A stretch of DNA of 38,626 nt from Blastococcus sp. Lineage in GTDB: Bacteria > Actinomycetota > Actinomycetes > Mycobacteriales > Geodermatophilaceae. Of the stretch, positions 9,090 to 16,219 are shown one piece after another. The notes below the pieces were generated by a model that ran no database searches, was not told where the DNA came from, and saw only the letters and a list, made by a program, of their open reading frames with translations. The first letter of the stretch is position 1; every line of letters starts with the position of its first letter. The position numbers were made by a program, and so were the translations under genes. The stretch spans positions 1 through 38,626 of the forward strand of contig JAOPWM010000006.1 in assembly GCA_025965695.1 (NCBI GenBank), read 5' to 3'.

Positions 9090-11162
9090 CTACCGGCGAG
9101 CGAGACCGCTGTGTGCCGCAAGGAAAGCGAGCTGGTCAGCGGCCAGCCCGACGGTCCGGCTGACCGCCCGGGCACCGTGCCCGACCGACGTCTCGCGGCG
9201 GAGCACGACCGGTGCGCCCGACGTGGTCGCGTGCTGCAGGGCGGCGGCGAGCTTGCGGCCGTGCAGCGGGTCGACCCGGGTGTCGGACTCGAACGTCGTG
9301 AACAGCACCGCCGGGTACGCCGTCCCCTCGCGGACCCCGTGATACGGCGAGTAGCCGAGCAGCCAACCGAGCTCCGTGGGGTCCTCGGCCGTGCCGTACT
9401 CGTCGTTCCAGGTGCGGCCCAGGCCGAACAGCTCGTAGCGGACCATGTCCAGCAGCGGCGCGCTGCAGACGACGGCGGCGGCGAGATCCGGCCGCTGGGT
9501 GAGCGTGGCACCCACCAGGAGGCCGCCGTTGGATCCGCCCATGACGGCGAGCTGCTGGTGCGTCGTCCAGCCCTCCGCGACCAGGTGCTCCCCGGCCGCG
9601 GCGAAGTCGTCGAACACGTTCTGCTTGCGCTCGCGCATGCCCGCGCGGTGCCACTCCTCGCCGTGTTCGGACCCGCCCCGCAGGTTGGCGACCGCCCAGA
9701 CGCCGCCTGCGGCAACCCAGGCCAGGGCCTGCGCGGTGTAGGCCGGGGTGAGGGAGACGTTGAAGCCGCCGTAGCCGTGGAGCACGGTCGGGCGGGGGAT
9801 GTCCGGGGAGCCCGAACCGGACAGCACGAACAGGTGCACCGGCGTCCCGTCGGCCGACGTCGCGTGCGTCTCGACGACGGTCACGTCGGGGACCTCGCCC
9901 GCGACGGCCGCCTCCTCCCAGGTCGTCAGCGTGGTCGGCGACGCCGAGTCCCAGCGCAGCACCGAGGGCGGGGTCGCGTAATCGGTGTAACCCACCCAGG
10001 CCGACGTCCCGCCCTCCGGGGGCGCACTGACACCGGAGACGCTGCCGGCGCCGAGGCCCTCGACGTCGGCCAGCCGGCCGGAGCCGTCCGCGGCCCACAC
10101 CGACAGCCGGTCGGTGGCGTCGACAGCGTGCACGGCGAGCACCTGGAGTGTGCCGTCCGGGCCGTCCACCAGGGCGACGTCGGACAGGACGCCGTGCGGC
10201 TGCTGGGGGATGACGTCCTGCCAGGCCTCCGGCGACCACGTGCCCGGGTCGGCCGGGTCGGCCACCGCGAGCCGCCATCGGGGGGTGTCGCGGTCCGACA
10301 TCAGCCACAGCCGGCCGTCGCGGGCGACCCACGCGGCGGTCTGCGCGTCCACGCCGACCTGGAAGTCGCGCAGTGTGCCGTCACCGGCGAGGTCGGCGAG
10401 CCAGACGTCGTCCCGCGGTGCGGTGCCCGCGGATCCGGAGACGACCAGCCAGCGGCCGTCCCGGCTGGTGTGCACGCCGAAGTAGGTGGTCGGATCGCTG
10501 CCCTCGCCGTGGACGAGCGTGTCGGCGTCGGCCGGCGCCCCCACTCGGTGGCGCCACACCCGGCGGTGGAACTGCTCCTCGTCGTCGGGCACCAGTTCCG
10601 GAGCCAGCCGACGGACGTAGAACAGCTCGTCGCCGCCGGGCAGCCACGCCACGGGGGAGTAGCGGCACCGGTCGATCGGCCCGTCCACCACCTCGCCCGT
10701 CGCGACGTCGAGGACGTAGAGGCTGGACTCCTCGTCGCCCCCGGTGGAGAGCTGATAGGCCAGCCGGTCGCCCTCCCAGGACGCCGACCATGCGTCCAGC
10801 GTCGTCGTCCCGGTCGGATCGAGCACCATCGGGTCGACCAGGACCCGTTCGATGCCGTCGGCCTCGCGGACCCGCAGCACGGCGTGCTCCTGGCCCGGGT
10901 CGCGGCGGGTGGAGAAGGCCCGCTTCCCCCGCCACACCGGCACGCCGACCGCGCCGGCGTGCACGAGCTTCTCCAGCCGGGCGGCGAACTCCTCGCGCAT
11001 CGGCAGGGCCCCGAGCACCTCGGCCGTGACCGCGTCCTGGGCCTCGGTCCAGGCCTGGGTCCGCGGATCGGCGGCGTCCTCGAGCCAGCGGTAGGGGTCG
11101 GCGACGGGATGCCCGTGCAGATCCTCGACGAGGTCGAGCCGGGGGGCGTCGGGGTAGCGCAT
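9090..11162 (-). CDS. Prolyl oligopeptidase family serine peptidase (S9)
   Basis: A 690-residue cytosolic peptidase cleaving short proline-containing peptides. The N-terminal segment DPYRWLEDAADPRT is the classic S9A opening; a seven-bladed propeller fills the middle and an alpha/beta-hydrolase domain the C-terminus. The catalytic triad is intact: Ser544 (GGSNGGLLVG), Asp627 (SDTRVDP) and His662 (VGHGAR). The frame continues 64 codons upstream, but ATG 11162 starts the conserved domain and has a TACCGT hexamer 7 bases upstream, compatible with a leaderless transcript. No signal peptide. It is the first gene of the minus-strand series and is divergent from the HNH gene. The substrate may include oligopeptides other than prolyl ones. 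Confidence 0.93.
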   Translation of the reverse strand: MRYPDAPRLDLVEDLHGHPVADPYRWLEDAADPRTQAWTEAQDAVTAEVLGALPMREEFAARLEKLVHAGAVGVPVWRGKRAFSTRRDPGQEHAVLRVREADGIERVLVDPMVLDPTGTTTLDAWSASWEGDRLAYQLSTGGDEESSLYVLDVATGEVVDGPIDRCRYSPVAWLPGGDELFYVRRLAPELVPDDEEQFHRRVWRHRVGAPADADTLVHGEGSDPTTYFGVHTSRDGRWLVVSGSAGTAPRDDVWLADLAGDGTLRDFQVGVDAQTAAWVARDGRLWLMSDRDTPRWRLAVADPADPGTWSPEAWQDVIPQQPHGVLSDVALVDGPDGTLQVLAVHAVDATDRLSVWAADGSGRLADVEGLGAGSVSGVSAPPEGGTSAWVGYTDYATPPSVLRWDSASPTTLTTWEEAAVAGEVPDVTVVETHATSADGTPVHLFVLSGSGSPDIPRPTVLHGYGGFNVSLTPAYTAQALAWVAAGGVWAVANLRGGSEHGEEWHRAGMRERKQNVFDDFAAAGEHLVAEGWTTHQQLAVMGGSNGGLLVGATLTQRPDLAAAVVCSAPLLDMVRYELFGLGRTWNDEYGTAEDPTELGWLLGYSPYHGVREGTAYPAVLFTTFESDTRVDPLHGRKLAAALQHATTSGAPVVLRRETSVGHGARAVSRTVGLAADQLAFLAAHSGLARR

Positions 11163-11169
11163 CGCACCA

Positions 11170-11175
11170 ACGGTA
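11170..11175 (-). promoter_or_regulatory. Putative -10 box for a leaderless S9 peptidase transcript
   Basis: On the minus strand the hexamer TACCGT fits the TANNNT pattern and ends 7 bases before the ATG at 11162, so transcription would begin at or next to the start codon. No Shine-Dalgarno sequence is seen there. The -35 region was not identified. Confidence 0.5.
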
Positions 11176-11315
11176 GTGGCCGACGGGTCGTCTCCCCGCC
11201 CGGTGTGGTCGGGATCGGAGGACCCGACAGCGCCGATCTGCGATTCCCGGGTCAGAATGGGGACCGCCCCTGGGTCGTCCATAACCCGGCGGTCCGGGGC
11301 GTCCGGAGGTGATCC

Positions 11316-11921
11316 GTGCCGCGTCTCGTGCCCGGGTCGTCGTCCGCGGGCCATCCAGGTCCGCGCCGCGACCCCGTCCGTTCGGTCCCGCCTGCGCCGT
11401 CGTCGGGCACCACGAGCGCGACCCTGCTGCTGAACGCCACCTACGAGCCGTTGTGCGTGGTCTCCAGCCGCCGCGCCATCGTGCTGGTGCTCGCCGAGAA
11501 GGCCGAACCGGTCGACTCAGCCGAGGACGTGGTGCACGCCGAGCTGATCAGCCTTCCGGTCCCCGTCGTCGTCCGGCTGACGCGGTACGTGCGGGTGCCC
11601 TTTCCGGCTTCCGTCCCGCTGTCGCGGCGGGCCGTCTTCACCCGGGACGGGCAGACCTGCGTGTACTGCGGAGGGTCGGCGACGAGCATCGACCACGTCG
11701 TCCCGCGCAGCCGGGGCGGCACACACACGTGGGACAACGTCGTCGCTGCCTGCCGGCGGTGCAACCACACCAAGGCCGACCGGTCGCTGGCGGAGATGGG
11801 CTGGGCGCTGCCGCACCCCCCACGCACGCCCAGCGGCGCCGCGTGGCGCCTGCTGGGCACCCGGACGGTGGACCCGCGGTGGCGTGAGTGGCTGGGTGTG
11901 CCTGAGAGCGTGAGCGCATGA
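11316..11921 (+). CDS. HNH endonuclease family protein
   Basis: A 201-residue HNH-domain protein of the actinobacterial type with the N-terminal signature LLLNATYEPLCVVSSRRA (about residues 37-54). The nuclease fold carries a C-x2-C zinc pair (Cys115, Cys118), the Asp126-His127 core, Asn141 and a second pair Cys146/Cys149 followed by Asn150 and Lys153. The GTG start follows GGAGGTGATC, which is fully complementary to the 16S 3' end and 6 bases from the start codon. The first 35 residues are Pro/Ser/Gly-rich and not family-conserved, so an internal start is possible. It overlaps the next gene by ATGA. Homologue recalled as Rv2469c. The biological role of this family is unknown; there is no restriction or toxin partner here. 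Confidence 0.88.
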   Translation: MPRLVPGSSSAGHPGPRRDPVRSVPPAPSSGTTSATLLLNATYEPLCVVSSRRAIVLVLAEKAEPVDSAEDVVHAELISLPVPVVVRLTRYVRVPFPASVPLSRRAVFTRDGQTCVYCGGSATSIDHVVPRSRGGTHTWDNVVAACRRCNHTKADRSLAEMGWALPHPPRTPSGAAWRLLGTRTVDPRWREWLGVPESVSA

Positions 11922-12781
11922 CCTCACCGGGTACCGCCCGCAGGCTGTGGGCGCTCGGCGAGCCGTTCCACGCGTTGACCTACTTCGCGGACGAGTGCCG
12001 GGCCGCCGGCGAGGCGGTCGGGCTGAAGGGTTTCTGGCAGACCTACTTCGCCCTGCGGGCCGCGCCGCTGGGCGCCGTCGGCCCGGAGGTGGTGACGGCC
12101 GTCTTCTTCAACTTCGCGCCGCCGTTCGTCGCCCGCCGGGTCCCCGCCGTCTGGCAGGCCGTGATGCCGGATGCCGCCCTCGCTGCCCGGCTCTCGGGCG
12201 TCGACACGGCCGTGCGGCGCGTGCTGGGCGAGGAGTGGCTCGCCTCCGCCGAGGTCGTCGAAGTGGCCGAACTCGCCGGCGTGGCGGCGGCCGCCGTCGA
12301 CCTCCCGGGGCGTCCGCTCGCCGCGGCGAATACCGGGGTGCCCGTGCCGGAGGAGCCGCACCTGGCGCTCTGGCAGTCGTTCACCACCCTGCGCGAGCAC
12401 CGCGGCGACGGACACAACGCGGCCCTGGTGGAACGGGGCATCGACGGCGTCGGAGCCCACGTGCTGGCGGCCGCCGCCGGCCGCAGCACCCGGGGGTGGC
12501 TGCAGAAGGCGCGCGGCTGGGACGACGCCGCGTGGGATGCCGGCATCGAGCAGTTGACCGCCAGGGGATGGCTGGACGACGAGGGCCTGACCGCCGAGGG
12601 GCTCACGACGGTGGCCGCCGTCGAGGCCGACACCGACCGGCTGGCCCTGGGACCGTGGCGGGCACTGGGCGACGCGGGCTGCGACCGGCTCGCCGCCCTG
12701 CTGCTGCCGGTGCGACGGGCAGTGGTCGCCGCCGGCGAGTGGCCGGCCGGCAACCCGATCGGCGTGCCTGACCCGGAATGA
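11918..12781 (+). CDS. SCO6745 family protein (SalK-like), function unknown
   Basis: A 287-residue cytosolic protein of the actinobacterial SCO6745 family. Recognisable segments are RLWALGEPFHALTYFA near the N-terminus, FWQTYFALRAAPLGAV, FFNFAPPFV and a C-terminal winged-helix-like part (WDAGIEQLTARGWL, EGLTAEG). No catalytic motif is evident. It overlaps the HNH gene by 4 bases (ATGA), so the two are translationally coupled, but a shared function is not known. It ends convergent to the nitrilase-type gene with a 63-base spacer that lacks a convincing hairpin. Confidence 0.75.
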   Translation: MTSPGTARRLWALGEPFHALTYFADECRAAGEAVGLKGFWQTYFALRAAPLGAVGPEVVTAVFFNFAPPFVARRVPAVWQAVMPDAALAARLSGVDTAVRRVLGEEWLASAEVVEVAELAGVAAAAVDLPGRPLAAANTGVPVPEEPHLALWQSFTTLREHRGDGHNAALVERGIDGVGAHVLAAAAGRSTRGWLQKARGWDDAAWDAGIEQLTARGWLDDEGLTAEGLTTVAAVEADTDRLALGPWRALGDAGCDRLAALLLPVRRAVVAAGEWPAGNPIGVPDPE

Positions 12782-12844
12782 TCCGGACCTTCCTTCCCGC
12801 CGTGACCGATGGGGGCAGCTCGGGTCGGCGTCCCGGTTGCTCGG

Positions 12845-13819
12845 CTACGTGACGATGCGGGAGCCGGCCGCCGGGCTGGACGGGGTGCCGTTGCGCTGGT
12901 GCCGGGCGTACCACCGCCGACCGTGCCAGCGCTGCTGGTGCCAGGCGAACAGCGGCAGGGGGCCGGGCGGGGTGAGCCAGAACCGGTCGGGCGGAGGGAC
13001 CGGCGTCGACCGGCGGAGTGGAAGGTCGGCGACGACGACCTGGGCGTCGGAACCGATGGCGACGGCGACCGGTGATCCGTCGGCGGCCCAGATCCCGGCC
13101 ATCGGCTCGTACGTCCCCCGGTAGCGCAGCGGCGGCAGCCCGGGCATCGGGCAGGCCACGGCACCGCTGTGCGAACCGTGCACGAACGGGGCGCCGATGT
13201 GCCTGGCGAACCGGCCTGGCGTCTCGAGGGCTCGGGCCGCGTTGGCCCGCTCCCAGGCGTCGAAGAGTCGGTGGGGACGCCACCGTGGCGCCGTCCACCA
13301 GCCGCTGCCGCCGAGGACGAGGTCCACGCGACCAGCGAGCCGACGCACCGTGCGGCTGCGGGTGAGCTCCCAGCACACGGCCAGCCCGATCGCCGTGCCC
13401 TGGACGTCGACGATGCCGTCGTCCGTTCCGCCCACGTACAGGGCGTTCTCCCACATGGTCGGCAGATCCTTGTCGTGCCGGCCGCGGATCCCGGTGCGGT
13501 CCACCGCGAGAACAGCGTTGCGGACCTCGCCATCGGGGTCGCGCACGAGCAGGCTGCCGCTGATCAGCACGTCGTGCGTACGAGCCCAGGAGCACAGGGC
13601 CTGCACTGCCGGGCCGTCGGCCGGCTGCGCGGCGGCGGCCACCTCGGGGAGGAAGGCCACCCCGGAGGTGAAGAACTCGGGCAGTGCGACGAGGCGCGCC
13701 CCGTCGCGGACCGCCGCGTTCACCGCCCGCTCGGCGAGCTCGAGGTTGGCGTCGACGTCCCCGAGGACGGCCTGCATCTGTACTGCGGCGACCCGCCGCA
13801 TCGGGACGTGCTCGGTCAT
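12845..13819 (-). CDS. Carbon-nitrogen hydrolase (nitrilase superfamily)
   Basis: A 324-residue nitrilase-superfamily enzyme that hydrolyses a C-N bond in an amide or nitrile. The triad is visible: Glu48 (LPEFF), Lys117 (RHDKDLP) and Cys149 (AVCWEL). The C-terminal 40 residues are Trp/Arg/Pro-rich and beyond the core fold. The ATG at 13819 is preferred because GGAGG lies 9 bases upstream; an upstream TTG (13840) in frame would place that ribosome site inside the gene. It is divergent from the amidase, and the two amide hydrolases may serve one pathway, though nothing in the sequence fixes the substrate. Confidence 0.87.
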   Translation of the reverse strand: MTEHVPMRRVAAVQMQAVLGDVDANLELAERAVNAAVRDGARLVALPEFFTSGVAFLPEVAAAAQPADGPAVQALCSWARTHDVLISGSLLVRDPDGEVRNAVLAVDRTGIRGRHDKDLPTMWENALYVGGTDDGIVDVQGTAIGLAVCWELTRSRTVRRLAGRVDLVLGGSGWWTAPRWRPHRLFDAWERANAARALETPGRFARHIGAPFVHGSHSGAVACPMPGLPPLRYRGTYEPMAGIWAADGSPVAVAIGSDAQVVVADLPLRRSTPVPPPDRFWLTPPGPLPLFAWHQQRWHGRRWYARHQRNGTPSSPAAGSRIVT

Positions 13820-13889
13820 GTGCCCCCGCCTCCGTGACAACCAGGCAGCGATTGTGGTGGACGTGGGGACGTGCTGGTACGGGCGGGTC

Positions 13890-13895
13890 TAGCGT
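13890..13895 (+). promoter_or_regulatory. Putative -10 box for a leaderless amidase transcript
   Basis: TAGCGT matches TANNNT and ends 8 bases before the GTG at 13904. No ribosome binding site lies between them. A -35 element was not recognised. Confidence 0.45.
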
Positions 13896-13903
13896 GCCCG
13901 GGC

Positions 13904-15370
13904 GTGACCCACATGCACGACCTGACCGCGCTCGAGCAGGCCGCCGCCGTCCGGACGGGTGAGGTGAGCCCGACCCAGCTCGTCGAGCACGCGCTCGCCC
14001 GGATCGACGCCCTCGACGAGGGACTCGGGGCCTTCATCACCGTCACCCCGGAGCGCGCCCTCGAGGCAGCTGCCCGTGCCGAGGCGCTGCTGCGTGCCGG
14101 AGGGGAGCTGCCGCCGCTGCTCGGCGTCCCGACCGCGATCAAGGACCTCAACAACACCGCCGGCATCCGGACGACGTTCGGCTCCAGGGTGATGGCCGAC
14201 TTCGTGCCGACCGTGGACGACGCCGTGGTCACCAAGCTGGCCGCCGCCGGGACGATCAGCGTCGGCAAGACCAACACTCCCGAGTTCGGCTTTCCCTGCT
14301 ACACCGACAACGACCTCGCCGGTCCCGCACGGTGCCCCTGGGACCGCTCCCGGTTGGCTGGCGGGTCCAGTGGGGGAGCGGCCGTGGCGGTGGCGGCCGG
14401 GATGCTCCCGTTCGCCCAGGGCAGCGACGGCGGCGGCTCGATCCGGATCCCGGCAGGCATCAACGGCCTCTTCGGCGTCAAGCCCACCCGCGGCCGGGTG
14501 AGCAACGCCCCGTTCGGCGGTGACGTGACGGGCCTGGGCACCAACGGGCCGCTGGCACGGACCGTCCGCGACGCCGCGGCGATGCTCGACGCCATGGCCG
14601 GCCCGGTACTCGGCGACCCGGCCTGGGCGCCGCCGCTGCCTCCTGGGGAGACGTTCCTCGGCTACACGGACCGGGTACCCGGACGACTGCGGATCGGCCG
14701 CTACCTGGAGTCCCCGATGCCGGGCATCGAGCTGGAGCCGGAGGTCCGGGCCGCGTTCGACGACGCCTCCCGCCTGCTGGAGGACCTCGGTCACGACGTG
14801 GAGGACGTGCCCGCCGGGCTGCTGGGCGCCGATGTGCTGCCGTCCTTCGAGCGGGTGTGGGCCCTGTCGGGGACGACGCTGCCGGTCCCGCCGGAGCGGC
14901 TCGCCGAGTTGCGACCGCTGACCCGGGAACTGCGTGGCCGGGGCCTGGCGCTGTCGGCGCAGGAGGCGATGGAGGCGTTGCTGGCGCTGCGGCTGTTCTC
15001 CCGCCGGTTCCTGCAGGCGACGGCGCAGTACGACGTCCTCCTCGCGCCCGTGTGCACGATGACCCCCCGGCCGCTGGGCTGGTTCGACGCCGACGGCGAC
15101 GGCGCCGAGGACTTCGAGCGGCAGAAGCGCTACGCCGCCTTCACCGCGTTGTTCAACGTCACCGGACAACCGGCGGTCAGCGTCCCGCTGTACTGGACGG
15201 ACTCGGGACTGCCGATCGGGAGCATGCTCGTGGGCCGCCCGGCGGACGAATCGACGCTGTTCGCGCTCTCCGCGCAGGTGGAGGCGGCGCGCCCGTGGGC
15301 GCACCGGCACCCCGACGGATGGACTACGCCCGCTGATCCCGGGACGGTGCCGGTAGGTTGTCCGGCGTGA
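13904..15370 (+). CDS. Amidase (amidase signature family)
   Basis: A 488-residue Ser-cisSer-Lys amidase hydrolysing an unidentified amide. Lys80 (TAIKDLNN), the GGSSGG loop (153-158) and the nucleophile Ser179 in [12 protein letters not shown] are all present, followed by the usual [11 protein letters not shown]. The C-terminal half contains the conserved [13 protein letters not shown]. Length is normal (450-500). The start is taken as GTG 13904 (leaderless candidate); ATG 13913 is the alternative. The extended frame from 13871 is unlikely. The stop codon overlaps the start of the ctaJ-like gene (GTGA), an unexpected coupling between an amidase and a respiratory subunit. It is similar to, but shorter on motifs than, GatA; no gatB/gatC is nearby. 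Confidence 0.9.
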   Translation: MTHMHDLTALEQAAAVRTGEVSPTQLVEHALARIDALDEGLGAFITVTPERALEAAARAEALLRAGGELPPLLGVPTAIKDLNNTAGIRTTFGSRVMADFVPTVDDAVVTKLAAAGTISVGKTNTPEFGFPCYTDNDLAGPARCPWDRSRLAGGSSGGAAVAVAAGMLPFAQGSDGGGSIRIPAGINGLFGVKPTRGRVSNAPFGGDVTGLGTNGPLARTVRDAAAMLDAMAGPVLGDPAWAPPLPPGETFLGYTDRVPGRLRIGRYLESPMPGIELEPEVRAAFDDASRLLEDLGHDVEDVPAGLLGADVLPSFERVWALSGTTLPVPPERLAELRPLTRELRGRGLALSAQEAMEALLALRLFSRRFLQATAQYDVLLAPVCTMTPRPLGWFDADGDGAEDFERQKRYAAFTALFNVTGQPAVSVPLYWTDSGLPIGSMLVGRPADESTLFALSAQVEAARPWAHRHPDGWTTPADPGTVPVGCPA

Positions 15371-15630
15371 CCGTCGTCGAGACCATCCTCGTCTTCGCCG
15401 GCGCCCCGCTGGCCGTCGTCGTCCTGCTGGCGCTGTTGATCTTCGTGCCCGGCGGGCGCAAGCGCGTCCGCTACAAGTCCGGTCAGGCGTGGGACCACGC
15501 GCCGATCTGGTACGAGCCGCACCCGGACGGCCCCGCGCGCAGGCACGGTTCCCACGCCGCCCTCCCGGCCGGCTCCTACGCCCACGCGGCCAACGGGGGT
15601 CCGCTCGGCGGCGCCCGCGGCACCTGGTGA
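15367..15630 (+). CDS. ctaJ: Small subunit of aa3-type cytochrome oxidase, CtaJ-like
   Basis: An 87-residue protein with one N-terminal membrane helix (about residues 4-26, ETILVFAGAPLAVVVLLALL), then a basic stop-transfer segment (GGRKRVRYKSGQ) and an aromatic cytoplasmic tail (WDHAPIWYEPHP). This matches the layout I recall for CtaJ, an accessory subunit of the mycobacterial cytochrome bcc-aa3 supercomplex. The placement beside a DUF5130 gene and pepN is the same as for the small gene next to Rv2468c, which supports the call. The GTG at 15367 overlaps the amidase stop codon by 4 bases; a TAGGTT hexamer just upstream could also give a leaderless message. The assignment is from memory and context, not from a search. 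Confidence 0.7.
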   Translation: MTVVETILVFAGAPLAVVVLLALLIFVPGGRKRVRYKSGQAWDHAPIWYEPHPDGPARRHGSHAALPAGSYAHAANGGPLGGARGTW

Positions 15631-15647
15631 CGGGAGCCGGTGACGTC

Positions 15648-15698
15648 ATGTCCCCCCTCGACGCCCTGATCCCCGACAGTCCCGGAGGCCGGAGATGA
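15648..15698 (+). CDS. Possible 16-codon upstream peptide coupled to the DUF5130 gene
   Basis: The ATG at 15648 opens a short frame (MSPLDALIPDSPGGRR) whose TGA overlaps the ATG of the DUF5130 gene (ATGA). A GGAG lies about 12 bases before it. Whether it is translated is unknown; if so it would couple translation of the next gene. Confidence 0.3.
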   Translation: MSPLDALIPDSPGGRR

Positions 15699-16159
15699 CC
15701 CGCGCGCTCGAAGCCGAGTCGCACGACACCGCCACGCGCGACACTGCGGCGGCGCGGACGGACGATGGCAGCGCCCTCGATTCGATCTTCAGCTTCCAGG
15801 AGCTGGCCCGGCTGGACGAGGCGCTGACCATGTCCTCCCGGGAGACCGGGCTGCGCTTCACGCTCTACCTCGGTGACCTGGGCGCGCAGACCCGCATCCG
15901 GGCCGAGGAGCTCCACGGCCGGTCGGGCGGCGACCTCGCCGAGGCGGTGCTGATCGCCGTCTCGCCCGGCCAGCGGGTCGTCGAGGTCGTCACCGGCGCC
16001 GCCGCCGCACGGCGGCTCCCCGACCGTGCAGCCGCGCTGGCCGTGCTTTCGATGACCGGCTCGTTCGCCGCCGGAGACCTCGTGGGCGGCATCGTCAACG
16101 GACTGCGGCAGATGTCGGACCAGGCCGGCCATCCGGTGGCCCTGCGTCACCCGCACTAA
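15695..16159 (+). CDS. DUF5130 family protein (TPM-like fold), probable respiratory supercomplex associate
   Basis: A 154-residue soluble protein. After a 30-residue polar leader come the family blocks FSFQELARLDEAL, TGLRFTLYLGDLG, AEELHG, VLIAVSPGQRVVEVVTG and GDLVGGIVNGLR, as in actinobacterial DUF5130 proteins (recalled homologue Rv2468c). No signal peptide or helix is seen. The ribosome site GGAGG is 6 bases before the ATG. It follows the ctaJ-like gene by 64 bases, and from memory a protein encoded at this locus in M. smegmatis co-purifies with the cytochrome bcc-aa3 supercomplex; that link is an inference here. A dispersed repeat begins at its stop codon. Confidence 0.75.
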   Translation: MTRALEAESHDTATRDTAAARTDDGSALDSIFSFQELARLDEALTMSSRETGLRFTLYLGDLGAQTRIRAEELHGRSGGDLAEAVLIAVSPGQRVVEVVTGAAAARRLPDRAAALAVLSMTGSFAAGDLVGGIVNGLRQMSDQAGHPVALRHPH

Positions 16160-16216
16160 GGCCCCGCTGCAGGGTCCCGCCGCGAGTTTGCGAGCGGTGG
16201 GGGGCAGCGGGGTCCT
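16160..16216. repeat. 57-bp palindromic dispersed repeat, copy 1 (probable terminator)
   Basis: An imperfect palindrome whose outer arms (GGCCCCGCTGC and its complement) pair over about 11 bp, with an inner GC stem. It fills the whole gap between the convergent DUF5130 and pepN genes. Its reverse complement matches 19602-19658 with only 6 differences in 57 positions by eye. Confidence 0.75.
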
Positions 16217-16219
16217 TGC

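Noticed and set aside
9021-11312. A 763-codon plus-strand open frame
   Set aside because: It lies antisense to the S9 peptidase with the complete catalytic triad. The translation is Arg/Gly/His/Pro-rich with no domain. Long antisense frames are usual at this GC content.
11316-11921. HNH protein as part of a restriction or defence system
   Set aside because: There is no methylase, helicase or toxin neighbour, and the gene is part of a conserved core neighbourhood.
13889-16156. A 755-codon minus-strand open frame
   Set aside because: Overlaps the amidase, ctaJ-like and DUF5130 genes; no recognisable domain.
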